From Kiritimatiellota bacterium (GTDB lineage Bacteria > Verrucomicrobiota > Lentisphaeria > Oligosphaerales > JAADHN01), in NCBI GenBank assembly GCA_013151865.1, contig JAADHN010000018.1, positions 1 through 32,256 of the forward strand: DNA of 32,256 nt, in the 5' to 3' direction. The notes under the pieces are model-generated. The model had not been told where the DNA came from. It did not search any database and was given only the letters and a program-made list of their open reading frames with translations. Shown piece after piece: positions 7,110-15,510 of the stretch. The position numbers and the translations under genes were made by a program. The first letter of the stretch is position 1, and the number at the start of each line of letters is the position of its first letter.

Positions 7110-9121
7110 GACGCACCTCCTTCCCGGTCTTTGCCGTTTCCGGATTTGTCGTTTTCCCAGTCCAGATAAACGGAACTCCCCTTGGCCTTTTCCATCTGCT
7201 TGGTGAACATTTCCCAGTACCGTCCGCGTTTTTCCAGCAGATCGGGGTGCGTGCCCTGCTCGCAGATTTTTCCGGAGTCGATGACCACGATCTTGTCGGC
7301 ATCCATGACCGTGCTCAAACGGTGTGCGATCACCAGTGTGGTGCGATCCTCCATAATTCCCCGCAGGGCTTCCTGAATCAGGGCTTCGCTCTCTGAATCA
7401 AGGCTGCTGGTCGCTTCGTCCAGAATCAGGACCTTCGGGTCCCGGAGAATGGCCCTGGCCAAGCTGATCCGCTGTTTCTGCCCCCCGGAAAGTTTCACGC
7501 CGCGTTCCCCGATGATGGTATCGTACCCGTCGGGAAACTCCATGATGAAATCGTGGGCAAAAGCAGCTTCGGCCGCCGCAGCAATCTCGGCCTGCGTCGC
7601 CTCCGGACGACTGTACGAAATGTTCTCGGCAATGCTCCCGTCGAAGAGGAAGACGTCCTGAAGAACCAAGCTGAACAAGTCGCGGTACTCGGCCAGTTTG
7701 AATCGGCGTATGTCGTGACCATCCAAAAGGATGCGCCCACTGGTCACGTCATAGAAGCGCACGAGGAGATTGGTCACGGTGGTCTTGCCGGCGCCGGAAG
7801 GTCCCACCAGGGCGACGGTGCGCCCGCAGGGGATGTCGAACGATACATCGCAGAGGACCGGCTTTTCCGGCTCGTACGCGAAGGAAACCCGGTCGAAACG
7901 AATCTCTCCTTTCACTTCCCGGACCGACAGCGCGTCCGGTGGGTCTTTCATGGAGACTTCCTCGTCGAGCACGTCAAATATGCGTTCGGCACAAGCAATA
8001 CTGTTTTGGAGACGCGAGAGACTGTGCATGATCATGAAGACCGGTTGAAAGAACCAGTGAATGAACCGGACAAAGACCACCAAGTCGCCGATGGTCATTT
8101 TGTGTGCACGGATGACCATATAGCCTCCCGCGGCCCAAATGGCCACATTCATGCACCAATAAATAAAGTAAAAGATCCGGTGAGTACCGATGCTCAACAC
8201 TGCGGTGTGCAGATCCTTGCGGATCACCAGATGATGTGACGTGACGAATTCGCGGGACTCGAACTGTTCCCGTCCGAAGAGTCGAACCACACGGATCCCG
8301 CCGAAAGTCTCGGCCAGCCGCCCGGTGATTTGGGCCACGTCTTCCCGAATGTCCCGAAACAGCGGGCGCATCCAATTGAAAACGAAATAGGCCACAACGA
8401 ACAGTACGAGGCAGAGAGCGCAGCAGATCAAGGTCACCATCCTGCTGATGAACATCAGGGAGCCAATGGCAATGATGAACATCAAAAGGCCCGCCATCGG
8501 GGTCAGGAACCCCTCGTACAACAGGTCGGTGATACTCGATGCGTCCCCTTCGAGGCGACTGATTACCCCGCCGGTCTTCAACTTGTCCAGCTTGTCCAAC
8601 GGCATGGCCTGCAGGTGTTCGATCATCCGTCGACGTACATGGATGCGCATTTTGTTGGAGAGAAGGCGAGACGTATAATCGGTGATCGAACTCAGGATGA
8701 TGTCGCATATGGCAATGGAAAGGAGCACGGCGCAGGTACCGAAGAGGAGGAGAAGTTCCCCCTTGGCCAGGACGTAGTCGATCATGAACTTGCTGGTCCA
8801 GGGAAGGATGGCGCGAAAGACGAGACTGACCAGCGACAGGCAGATCAGAATGACCAGAAGGCCTTTGAAGCGGAGAACGATATGGACATATCGGCGCAGG
8901 TAGTATCGGAAAGGTGCGCGGGCTTCGTCCAGTTTCTCCTGATCCGTCTCGGGATTCGGCGGACGGCGTTGGCCGAAAAAACCGCGTTCCCGGCGATACT
9001 TGCGGTAGCGCTGCCGACTTGTCCCCTCGGCGGCACGTGCGGCAGGAGTGCGGCGCGTCCCTCCGGAAGTATCGCGTCGCCCCCTGCGGTAACCCGGTCC
9101 TGGTCCCATGCGAGGTGGCAT
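7106..9121 (-). CDS. ABC exporter, fused permease and ATPase (MsbA/LapB type)
   Basis: A 671-residue half-transporter. An Arg/Gly/Pro-rich cytoplasmic leader of about 80 residues precedes a six-helix type I exporter membrane domain (about 85-400). The ATPase domain has Walker A GPSGAGKTT (440-448), Q-loop LQD (487-489), signature LSGGQKQR (from 544), Walker B VLILDEA (about 565) and H-loop His600. All catalytic motifs are intact. It would act as a homodimer exporting a lipid, peptide or glycan with the HlyD protein directly downstream. The substrate cannot be read from sequence, and there is no C39 peptidase domain. ATG 9121 has no clear ribosome binding site, so translation could begin further in, for example at the in-frame ATG at 9109. 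It is the first gene of the minus-strand run. Confidence 0.93.
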   Translation of the reverse strand: MPPRMGPGPGYRRGRRDTSGGTRRTPAARAAEGTSRQRYRKYRRERGFFGQRRPPNPETDQEKLDEARAPFRYYLRRYVHIVLRFKGLLVILICLSLVSLVFRAILPWTSKFMIDYVLAKGELLLLFGTCAVLLSIAICDIILSSITDYTSRLLSNKMRIHVRRRMIEHLQAMPLDKLDKLKTGGVISRLEGDASSITDLLYEGFLTPMAGLLMFIIAIGSLMFISRMVTLICCALCLVLFVVAYFVFNWMRPLFRDIREDVAQITGRLAETFGGIRVVRLFGREQFESREFVTSHHLVIRKDLHTAVLSIGTHRIFYFIYWCMNVAIWAAGGYMVIRAHKMTIGDLVVFVRFIHWFFQPVFMIMHSLSRLQNSIACAERIFDVLDEEVSMKDPPDALSVREVKGEIRFDRVSFAYEPEKPVLCDVSFDIPCGRTVALVGPSGAGKTTVTNLLVRFYDVTSGRILLDGHDIRRFKLAEYRDLFSLVLQDVFLFDGSIAENISYSRPEATQAEIAAAAEAAFAHDFIMEFPDGYDTIIGERGVKLSGGQKQRISLARAILRDPKVLILDEATSSLDSESEALIQEALRGIMEDRTTLVIAHRLSTVMDADKIVVIDSGKICEQGTHPDLLEKRGRYWEMFTKQMEKAKGSSVYLDWENDKSGNGKDREGGAS

Positions 9122-9700
9122 ACTGATCGTCTCAGAATAACTGCTCGGCGCACAAGCGAACCCTCGGGCTCACCGACATCGTCCGGGCAATGATGACACG
9201 CACTGCTACCAGGGAATCTCACTCTTATGTCGTACGCCGAGGGACTCCCGCAGCCCTGTTCCCTTTCTCTGTCGGGACCTGCACCGGACCGCCGGAATGC
9301 TCTTTCGCGCTTGCGGCCAAACGCTTCCCGATTTCGCCCTCGACTGCCGGGTGCCGGCGCCGGGCGCAGCCGGCAGATGCCGATCCGGGCGTCCCGACCT
9401 GGGGAGTGTCTCGAAGGCCTCTTGCCGGGGAGGCCGGCGCCGGGCCGGGGGCGCCCGGGGGGGACTCGACGCTGCCGGGAAACGGATGTGCAGACGGACA
9501 GAAGCAATACTCTCCATGCTTGATACGAAAGTGCAAGGTCGCGCCCGGGCGAATTTACGCTCGCCCCTGCTCCCGGGCGGGGCAGGTCCCACAGCTCGCG
9601 CCGCCCTCGGGCCAACCGGGCGTGAATCCACGAAAGCGCCTTGCGATTTCGGCGGGACGTGGCATATTTCGGGCCGTTGCGGTTTCAGACTTTCTCCGGT
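9122..9700. other. Intergenic region between the exporter operon and tRNA-Lys
   Basis: About 580 nt with no frame resembling a protein. It should hold the promoter of the minus-strand exporter operon and that of the plus-strand tRNA. The best tRNA promoter candidate is TTGCGA (9641-9646) with a 17-nt spacer and ATATTT (9664-9669), which is weak. The frame running antisense across the tRNA is an artefact. Confidence 0.5.
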
Positions 9701-9776
9701 GCGCCCGTAGCTCAGTCGGGAGAGCAGCTGACTCTTAATCAGCGGGTCGCAGGTTCGAGCCCTGCCGGGCGTACCA
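9701..9776 (+). tRNA. tRNA-Lys (anticodon CUU)
   Basis: A complete 76-nt cloverleaf. The acceptor stem GCGCCCG (9701-9707) pairs with CGGGCGT with a G-U at the first pair. The D stem is GCTC/GAGC (9710-9713 and 9722-9725). The anticodon stem GCTGA/TCAGC encloses loop CTCTTAA, with anticodon CTT at 9734-9736. The T arm is GCAGG-TTCGAGC-CCTGC, the discriminator is A, and CCA is encoded (9774-9776). Confidence 0.97.
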
Positions 9777-9860
9777 TTTTCTTCCTTGTTCGTTTTGTCC
9801 CGGAGAAAACGCTTCCCTGCTTTCGCCGCGCCCGGGACCGACCCGCACCGGCGCGCTCGC

Positions 9861-9888
9861 ACAAAAGGAGCCGGGCACGTCCCGGCTC
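9861..9888 (-). terminator. Intrinsic terminator of leuA
   Basis: On the minus strand, GAGCCGGG and CCCGGCTC form a perfect 8-bp stem around a 5-nt loop (9868-9888), followed by CTTTT. It lies about 40 nt beyond the leuA stop. Confidence 0.8.
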
Positions 9889-9929
9889 GGAATACATGCG
9901 TCCCGCCCGGGCATCTTCCGGGGGGGCGG

Positions 9930-11615
9930 CTACCCTCCGGCGCTCTCCGCCTCCAGCAGGGCGTTGACTGCGGACACAATGGCGCGCACCGCGGCCTGAT
10001 CGATGTTGGACGCGAAGCCGACGCCGAACGGCTGGTGCTCCCCGGCCGTCAGGCGGATGAAAGCAACGGCTTCGGCGTCCGCCCCTTCGCCGATCGCGTC
10101 CTCCTTGTATTCGTCGAGGGTGAATTCCGGCAGTTCCGGCAGCTCCCGCAGTGCATGAACGAAGGCGGCAATGGGTCCGTTGCCGGAGGCGCACAGTTTG
10201 CGGGTTGTTCCCTCGAACTCGACATGCGCCTCGGCTTCGATGATCGAGGGGTCTTGCGCGCTGGGTCTGGGCCAGTAATTCAGCAAACGCAGCGGCCGAT
10301 CTTCGCGGACGTAGCTCTCCCGGAAAAGGGCCCAAACTTCCTTCGCGTCCACTTCACGGGCGGTGCGGTCGGTGAGTTCCTGGACGCACCGGCTGAACTC
10401 GATCAACAGCGGGCGCGGAAGGCGAATCCCGTATTCCTGTTCGAGCACAAAACCCACGCCGCCTTTCCCTGATTGACTGTTGATCCGGATGAAGCGCTCG
10501 AATCGCCGGCCGATATCGGACGGGTCGATGTGCAGGTAAGGGACTTTCCAGCCGCCGAAGAACCGGGTCAGCTCTTCGCGGCGACTCAAGCCCTTGTGGA
10601 TGGCATCCTGATGCGACCCGGAGAAGGCCGTGAACACCAGTTCGCCCGCATAAGGATGACGCGGACTGACCGGCATTCCGGTCAGGTCGATGATTTCATC
10701 CCGAATTTCCTCGATCCGGTCGAAACACAGGCCGGTGTCGATACCCACATACTGGAGATTCAGGACCAAAGTCACCAGATCCACGTTGCCCGAGCGTTCG
10801 CCGTGGCCGAACAGGGTGCCTTCCACGCGGTCGGCGCCGGCCAGCAATGCCATTTCCGTGGACGCGACTGCAGCGCCCATGTCGTTATGGGCGTGGAGAG
10901 AAATGATACTCCGGTCGCGGTGTTTTTGGCGTCGCACGAATTCTTCGATCATGTCGGCATACTCGTGCGGCAGGCGTCGTTCCACCGTGGCGGGAAGGTT
11001 CAGGATGACCCGTTCTCCCGGGGGCGGGTCCCAAGTCTCGACCACGGCGTCGCACGCCTCGACGGCAAAGTCCAAGTCGGTGTCGGTGAATTCTTCCGGG
11101 GAGAACTCGAGGCGGATGTCGCTCCCGCTCAGCTCGGAATTCACCGCGTCCCGGACCATTCCGACGGCCTCGAGGGCGGTTTGTTCGGTCTGCTCGGGGG
11201 TCTTGCCGAACACAAACCGCATGTGGAGTTCGCTGGTGGCGATATAAACGTGGCAAATCGCCCGGCGAACCCCGTGCAGAGCTTCCATGGTTCGCGCCAC
11301 CAGATGTTCCCGGGCCTGGGTCAGCACCGAGATGGTCACATCGTCCGGGATATGGCCTTGTTCGATCAAGTCGCGACAGAACTGGAAATCGTCCGCCGAC
11401 GCGGACGGAAAGCCGATCTCGATTTCCTTGAAGCCGATCTCGACCAGACGTCGGAAATAACACATCTTCTGCTGCGGCGTCATGGGGTTGGGCAAGGCTT
11501 GGTTGCCGTCGCGCAGGTCCACCGCGCACCAGATGGGGGCACGCGTCAGCGTTCGGTCCGGCCAATTGCGGCCTGCGACGCTCAATCGTGCCGGGCGAGC
11601 GTATTTGCTATTCAT
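9930..11615 (-). CDS. leuA: 2-isopropylmalate synthase
   Basis: Condenses acetyl-CoA with 2-oxoisovalerate in the first committed step of leucine synthesis. The 561-residue product has the length of the long LeuA form found in Actinobacteria and many Proteobacteria. The catalytic TIM barrel carries DLRDGNQAL (residues 33-41), the metal-binding HAHNDMG and the GHGERSGNVDLV loop. A C-terminal LeuA dimerisation domain that binds leucine for feedback inhibition follows (about residues 425-555). ATG 11615 is chosen because the N-terminus MNSKYARPARL matches the family and the open frame further up runs through the attenuator hairpin. Control is apparently twofold: leucine feedback on the enzyme, and transcription attenuation in the leader (11731-11872). 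It stands alone, with no other leu genes in the window. Confidence 0.96.
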   Translation of the reverse strand: MNSKYARPARLSVAGRNWPDRTLTRAPIWCAVDLRDGNQALPNPMTPQQKMCYFRRLVEIGFKEIEIGFPSASADDFQFCRDLIEQGHIPDDVTISVLTQAREHLVARTMEALHGVRRAICHVYIATSELHMRFVFGKTPEQTEQTALEAVGMVRDAVNSELSGSDIRLEFSPEEFTDTDLDFAVEACDAVVETWDPPPGERVILNLPATVERRLPHEYADMIEEFVRRQKHRDRSIISLHAHNDMGAAVASTEMALLAGADRVEGTLFGHGERSGNVDLVTLVLNLQYVGIDTGLCFDRIEEIRDEIIDLTGMPVSPRHPYAGELVFTAFSGSHQDAIHKGLSRREELTRFFGGWKVPYLHIDPSDIGRRFERFIRINSQSGKGGVGFVLEQEYGIRLPRPLLIEFSRCVQELTDRTAREVDAKEVWALFRESYVREDRPLRLLNYWPRPSAQDPSIIEAEAHVEFEGTTRKLCASGNGPIAAFVHALRELPELPEFTLDEYKEDAIGEGADAEAVAFIRLTAGEHQPFGVGFASNIDQAAVRAIVSAVNALLEAESAGG

Positions 11616-11730
11616 GGGAGGGGGGGCCTTTCGGATTCGATGATGGTTGGTTCGCGAGCGACCACGCATTGTCGGGGAAAGCCCGGACTTGCGGGCTGTA
11701 CCGTCGCCTGCGTCCGCGGCGACGGCCCAA

Positions 11731-11767
11731 AGAAAACGCCCTGCAGCCGCTGAGCGGTCGCAGGGCG
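11731..11767 (-). terminator. Attenuator (intrinsic terminator) in the leuA leader
   Basis: On the minus strand CGCCCTGC (11767-11760) pairs with GCAGGGCG (11744-11737). Inside it is a smaller CCGC/GCGG stem, and TTTTCT follows (11736-11731). It sits about 115 nt before the leuA start and 28 nt after the leader peptide stop. The 5' arm region (11763-11756, CTGCGACC) can instead pair with GGTTGCGG (11812-11805) in the leader peptide coding sequence, giving an eight-pair antiterminator that includes two G-U pairs. This is the arrangement expected of ribosome-mediated attenuation. Confidence 0.7.
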
Positions 11768-11794
11768 CATCGATTGCTTCGAAAAGTAACCGGA

Positions 11795-11872
11795 TCAGGA
11801 CGCGCCGCAACCGCCGCCCCCAAGGAGGGGGAGGAGCGACTGCAGGCTGCTAAGTCGACGTTGACCTGGCAT
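11795..11872 (-). CDS. Leucine-rich leader peptide of leuA (leuL-like)
   Basis: A 25-codon ORF, ATG 11872 to TGA 11795, upstream of the attenuator hairpin. The segment LSSLQSLLPLL (residues 7-17) contains six leucines in eleven residues, including the pairs CTC-CTC and CTC-CTT. When leucyl-tRNA is scarce the ribosome should stall here, leaving GGTTGCGG (codons 21-23) free to block the terminator. A GGA about 8 nt before the ATG is the only ribosome binding signal. It resembles enterobacterial leuL in logic, not in sequence. Translation of this peptide is inferred from composition and position. Confidence 0.65.
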   Translation of the reverse strand: MPGQRRLSSLQSLLPLLGGGGCGAS

Positions 11873-11919
11873 AATACGGTCCGTGGTGGACGCGACTCCG
11901 TGATCCGGGACAGCAACAA

Positions 11920-11947
11920 TTGACGAACTACATTCAACTATTACAAT
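11920..11947 (+). promoter_or_regulatory. Candidate sigma-70 promoter of the UgpC/MsmX-type ATPase gene
   Basis: TTGACG (11920-11925), 16-nt spacer, TACAAT (11942-11947): five of six matches in each box. Transcription from here would give a roughly 295-nt 5' untranslated leader. A second weaker candidate, CTGGCG (12042-12047), 17-nt spacer, TATACT (12065-12070), is closer to the gene. Confidence 0.5.
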
Positions 11948-11970
11948 AACAGCCGGGCGTGTGCCGTCAA
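11940..11970 (-). promoter_or_regulatory. Candidate promoter for leuL-leuA
   Basis: On the minus strand TTGACG (11970-11965) is followed after 16 nt by TATTGT (11948-11943), or after 19 nt by TGTAAT (11945-11940). This gives a short 5' leader before leuL. Its -10 region coincides with that of the divergent plus-strand promoter. Confidence 0.45.
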
Positions 11971-12249
11971 GTCCCGGCCGCACTTTTCCGTGTGTCCGGG
12001 TCGGGGAGCGAATCCGGTGCAGCGCTTTTTGGCAACGCCTACTGGCGAAGCGCCGGGAGAAGAGTATACTTACCGGGCGTCTTGGAATTGCCTGAGGGGG
12101 CCTCGTGCGGCTGCTCATGCCCCAACGCATCCGGGACGGTCGGCAGGTTCGCGCGGCGGACCGTCTTTGTCCGAGATTCCGTTCTTGAAAAGGGCGGCGG
12201 GGAGTGTGTGAGTGCGGTGTGCGGACCTATAACCGCAAGGAGCTGTCAA
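11948..12249 (+). other. Long 5' leader of the ABC ATPase gene
   Basis: About 300 nt between the divergent promoter region and ATG 12250. The frame is open in phase with the ATPase from 11959, but the residues do not resemble the family, so I treat it as untranslated. I recognise no riboswitch in it. Confidence 0.45.
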
Positions 12250-13350
12250 ATGGCGCGGGTATTGCTGGAAAACGTTACAAAAGTCTATCCCGGCAACGTG
12301 CTTGCGGTCAAGGATTTCAATCTCGAAATCCAAGATTGCGAATTCGTGGTCTTGGTTGGGCCGTCGGGTTGCGGCAAATCCACGACTTTGCGCATGATTG
12401 CCGGGCTTGAGGAGATTACCGGCGGCACCATCCGCATCGGCGACCGGGTCGTGAACGACGTTCCCCCCAAGGACCGCGACATCGCCATGGTTTTCCAGAA
12501 TTACGCGTTGTACCCGCACATGACCGTGTATGAGAACATGGCGTTTGGTCTGAAATTGCGGAAGTTCAAGAAAACGGAGACCGAGCGTCGCGTAAAAGAG
12601 GCGGCCGACATTCTGGGGATTGGGGAGCTGCTGGCCCGGCGACCCAAAGCCCTGTCCGGCGGTCAGCGGCAGCGGGTGGCGGTCGGACGCGCCATTGTGC
12701 GCAAGCCCGAGGCGTTTCTCTTCGACGAGCCCCTGTCCAACTTGGACGCCAAAATGCGTGTGCAAATGCGGACGGAGATCAGCAAACTGCACACCCGTCT
12801 TTCGACCACCATGATCTACGTCACGCACGATCAAGTCGAGGCCATGACCATGGGGGATCGGATCGTCGTAATGCGAGACGGGGTGATCCAGCAAGTGGCG
12901 GAACCTGCCGAACTGTACGACAACCCGGTGAATACGTTTGTGGCGGGGTTCATCGGCACGCCGCCCATGAATTTCTTCTCCGGCGTCGTGGGACGATCCG
13001 ATGGTCGTTTCGTGTTCCGGGAAGAGACCTTCGAATTGCCACTGCCCGAGGCCTGGAACGACAAGGTCGCCTCGTTTGTCGACCAGGAGGTCGAGTTTGG
13101 CGCACGCCCGGAGAACATCGGCTCCCCCACGGCAGAGGCGACCCCGGACGTCCCGCGCATCGAGGCGATGGTCGAGGTGATCGAGCCCATGGGGGCGGAA
13201 ACATACCTGTATATGAACACCGGCAAACATGCCTTCATCGCCCGGGTGGACCCGCACCGAAAGTGTCGGGTGGGGGACCGTCTGGCACTGGCCATCGTAT
13301 TGGACAAGTCCCATTTGTTCGATCCGAAGACCACCAATGTGATCGTGTAA
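12250..13350 (+). CDS. Orphan sugar ABC transporter ATPase (UgpC/MalK/MsmX family)
   Basis: A 366-residue ATPase that energises carbohydrate importers. ATG 12250 is set by AAGGAG at 12237-12242, 7 nt away. The ATPase domain has Walker [11 protein letters not shown]-loop [10 protein letters not shown], signature LSGGQRQR, Walker [13 protein letters not shown] and H-loop VTHDQ. A C-terminal MalK-type OB-fold (TOBE) region begins near ETFELPLPE and contains the FGARPENIG motif. No permease or substrate-binding gene accompanies it. In other bacteria such solitary ATPases (MsmX, for example) serve several sugar importers, which would suit the hydrolase-rich neighbourhood (inference). It ends about 105 nt before the FMN riboswitch. 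A hairpin in that gap (13403-13433) has no T tract. Confidence 0.95.
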   Translation: MARVLLENVTKVYPGNVLAVKDFNLEIQDCEFVVLVGPSGCGKSTTLRMIAGLEEITGGTIRIGDRVVNDVPPKDRDIAMVFQNYALYPHMTVYENMAFGLKLRKFKKTETERRVKEAADILGIGELLARRPKALSGGQRQRVAVGRAIVRKPEAFLFDEPLSNLDAKMRVQMRTEISKLHTRLSTTMIYVTHDQVEAMTMGDRIVVMRDGVIQQVAEPAELYDNPVNTFVAGFIGTPPMNFFSGVVGRSDGRFVFREETFELPLPEAWNDKVASFVDQEVEFGARPENIGSPTAEATPDVPRIEAMVEVIEPMGAETYLYMNTGKHAFIARVDPHRKCRVGDRLALAIVLDKSHLFDPKTTNVIV

Positions 13351-13454
13351 ACGGCAGTCCGTGCGCGGTCGCTCGGCCGTGTCCCGGACCGTTCAGTATC
13401 TGCCGCCGGGGCGTGTTTTGCCTCCCCCGGCGGATTCCGAAAAAATCGACAACG

Positions 13455-13592
13455 GCATCTTCGGGACCGGGTGCAAATCCCGACCGGCGGTCAAAGTCCG
13501 CGAGTCCCGACCCCCGGCGGTTAACGCCGGGGACGGGACCGATGCGGTGGAATTCCGCAACCGACAGTGACAGTCTGGATGGGAGAAGATGC
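13455..13592 (+). promoter_or_regulatory. FMN riboswitch (RFN element) of the rib operon
   Basis: Closing stem GCATCTTC (13455-13462) pairs with GAGAAGATGC (13583-13592). Conserved RFN segments are present in order: TCGGGACCGGGTG, AAATCCCGACCGGCGGT, AAAGTCCGCGA, GGTGGAATTCCG and GACAGTCTGGATGGGAGA. FMN binding should switch off ribBA-ribH-nusB. The expression platform is unclear. An imperfect hairpin (13602-13609 with 13623-13632) and a 7-bp stem (13702-13708 with 13734-13740) lie between it and ribBA, neither followed by a good T tract. Confidence 0.95.
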
Positions 13593-13762
13593 GACTGCGG
13601 TCCGCGCGCTCGGCCCGTCGGTGCGCTCGCGGCCGTATTCCTCTCTCTCCCGTCTCTCGGGGCTTCCCCCCCCCTTTCTTGCCGTTTCTTTTCAACGTAT
13701 TCCGGCCCCGGCCGCCGCACCGTGCAGTCCGCAGGGCCGGCCATCGAGTGGAAACGGAAATT

Positions 13763-14983
13763 ATGGACGCTTCTACCTCAGAGAACGATGCGATCGTCTT
13801 CAATACGACCGACGAACTCATCCGGGACATTGCCGCCGGAAAGATGGTGGTCCTGACCGACGACGAGTCTCGGGAGAACGAGGGCGACTTGATCATGGCC
13901 GCCGAGGCCGTGACGCCGGAGGCTGTGAACTTCATGGCGACGTTCGGCCGCGGCCTGATCTGTGTGCCTCTCACCCGGCAGCGGGCCGAGGAGCTGGGGC
14001 TTCGGGAAATGGCGCCGCTCGAGGATCCGTATCACACGGCATTCACTGTCAGCGTCGATGCCCGGGAGGGAGTGACCACCGGCATCTCCGCCCACGACCG
14101 GGCGCGTACCATCAAGGCCCTCGCCGACCCATCCAAGGGTCGAGAAGACTTCGTGGCGCCGGGGCACGTTTTTCCGCTGATGGCCCGACGCGGGGGGGTG
14201 CTCGTCCGGGCCGGCCACACCGAGGCTGCCGTGGATTTGGCACGTTTGGCAGGACGCGCTCCGGTCGGCGTTATTTGTGAGATCATGAAAGACGACGGGA
14301 CCATGGCGCGGGTCCACGACCTCAAAAAGTTCGTGCAGCGGCACGACCTGCGGTGGGGGACCATTGCCGGTCTGATCGAGTTTCGCCGCCGGACCGAGAG
14401 TCTCGTCGAACTGGCTCGCGTGGTTAAGCTGCCCACCCCCTTCGGCGTATTCGACCTGCACTGTTACGTGGCGAAAACCGACGGCCGCGAGCACTTGGCG
14501 TTGGTCTGCGGGGACGTGTCCGAACGCGAGAATGTGCTGGTTCGGGTCCACAGCGAATGCCTTACGGGCGACGTTTTTCACTCCAAACGTTGCGACTGCG
14601 GCGACCAGTTGCACGCGGCCCTCCGGGTGATCGCCGCGGAAGGCGCCGGCGTCCTGGTGTACATGCGACAGGAAGGTCGAGGGATCGGGTTGGTCAACAA
14701 GCTCCATGCCTATCACCTCCAGGAACACGGCCTGGATACGGTCGAGGCCAATATGCGGCTCGGGTTCCCCCCCGACCTCCGCGAGTATGGGATCGGCGCC
14801 CAGATCCTTCTCAACCTGGGGCTCCACCGTATTCGACTGATGACCAACAATCCCCGGAAAATCGTCGGACTGGAAGGATACGGCCTGCGGGTGGTCGAAC
14901 GCGTCCCGATTGTCATTCCACCCGGCGAGCACAACCGAGACTACCTGCAAACCAAGAAGGAGCGCCTCGGTCATCTGCTTTGA
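13763..14983 (+). CDS. ribBA: Bifunctional 3,4-dihydroxy-2-butanone 4-phosphate synthase / GTP cyclohydrolase II
   Basis: Makes both riboflavin precursors: 3,4-dihydroxybutanone phosphate from ribulose 5-phosphate and the pyrimidine from GTP. Residues 1 to about 205 form the RibB domain with [11 protein letters not shown] (33-43) and RAGHTEA. Residues from about 210 form the RibA domain with its zinc cysteines Cys266, Cys277 and Cys279 in [26 protein letters not shown] and TNNPRKI. The length, 406, is normal. ATG 13763 follows GGAAACGGAAATT; the frame upstream overlaps the riboswitch and does not match the family. It is first in the FMN-controlled operon. ribD and riboflavin synthase (ribE) are absent from the window. 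Confidence 0.97.
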   Translation: MDASTSENDAIVFNTTDELIRDIAAGKMVVLTDDESRENEGDLIMAAEAVTPEAVNFMATFGRGLICVPLTRQRAEELGLREMAPLEDPYHTAFTVSVDAREGVTTGISAHDRARTIKALADPSKGREDFVAPGHVFPLMARRGGVLVRAGHTEAAVDLARLAGRAPVGVICEIMKDDGTMARVHDLKKFVQRHDLRWGTIAGLIEFRRRTESLVELARVVKLPTPFGVFDLHCYVAKTDGREHLALVCGDVSERENVLVRVHSECLTGDVFHSKRCDCGDQLHAALRVIAAEGAGVLVYMRQEGRGIGLVNKLHAYHLQEHGLDTVEANMRLGFPPDLREYGIGAQILLNLGLHRIRLMTNNPRKIVGLEGYGLRVVERVPIVIPPGEHNRDYLQTKKERLGHLL

Positions 14984-15021
14984 CCGGGACTGGCCGGGCG
15001 CGAACAAAAGGACCAGGACAA

Positions 15022-15510
15022 ATGGATGCAGAACTTGGCGCGGTTTACGAAGGAGAACTGGTGGCGGCCGGATTGCGGTTCGGCATTGTGTGCAGCCGCT
15101 TCAACGAGTTCTTCACCTCGAAATTGCTCGAGGGCGCCGTCGACGCCATCCTCCGTCACGGCGGCAGTGCGACGGATATCGAGGTGGCCTGGGTCCCCGG
15201 GTCGTTCGAGATTCCGGCCGTGGCCCGGCGTCTGGCGTCCGCGGGCCGGTACGACGCCGTGATCGCACTCGGCGTGGTCATTCAGGGCGCGACACCCCAC
15301 GCCGGATACATCAACGCGGAGGTCGCCAAAGGCTTGGCTCAGGCATCGGCGCAGTTCGGTTTGCCCGTGGTGTACGGAGTCATTACCGCCGACACCATCG
15401 AGCAGGCCATCGAGCGCAGCGGCACCAAAGCCGGCAATCGGGGGGCCTCGGCCGCTCTCACCGCCATCGAGATGGCCAATCTGTTGAAAAAGGTCCCGCC
15501 CCCCCAATGA
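15022..15510 (+). CDS. ribH: 6,7-dimethyl-8-ribityllumazine synthase
   Basis: Joins the two riboflavin precursors to form lumazine. The 162-residue protein has the family motifs SRFNEF (25-30), VPGSFEIP (58-65), GATPH with the catalytic-type His93, and GTKAGNRG (134-141). The usual FDY after GATPH is AGY here, a modest substitution. An AGGA lies 5 nt before ATG 15022. It follows ribBA by 38 nt and overlaps nusB by 4 nt (ATGA), as expected for one FMN-repressed transcript. The protein normally forms pentamers or 60-subunit capsids. Confidence 0.96.
   Translation: MDAELGAVYEGELVAAGLRFGIVCSRFNEFFTSKLLEGAVDAILRHGGSATDIEVAWVPGSFEIPAVARRLASAGRYDAVIALGVVIQGATPHAGYINAEVAKGLAQASAQFGLPVVYGVITADTIEQAIERSGTKAGNRGASAALTAIEMANLLKKVPPPQ

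Noticed and set aside
9206-9979. Minus-strand frame over the tRNA-Lys, giving a peptide with ARTCDPLIKSQLLSRLSYG
   Set aside because: It is the antisense translation of the tRNA gene, a well-known false protein in databases; the rest of the frame resembles nothing.
13403-13433. Strong 9-bp hairpin between the ABC ATPase gene and the FMN riboswitch
   Set aside because: Not called a terminator because no T tract follows on the plus strand; it may still act as a factor-dependent or mRNA-stabilising structure.
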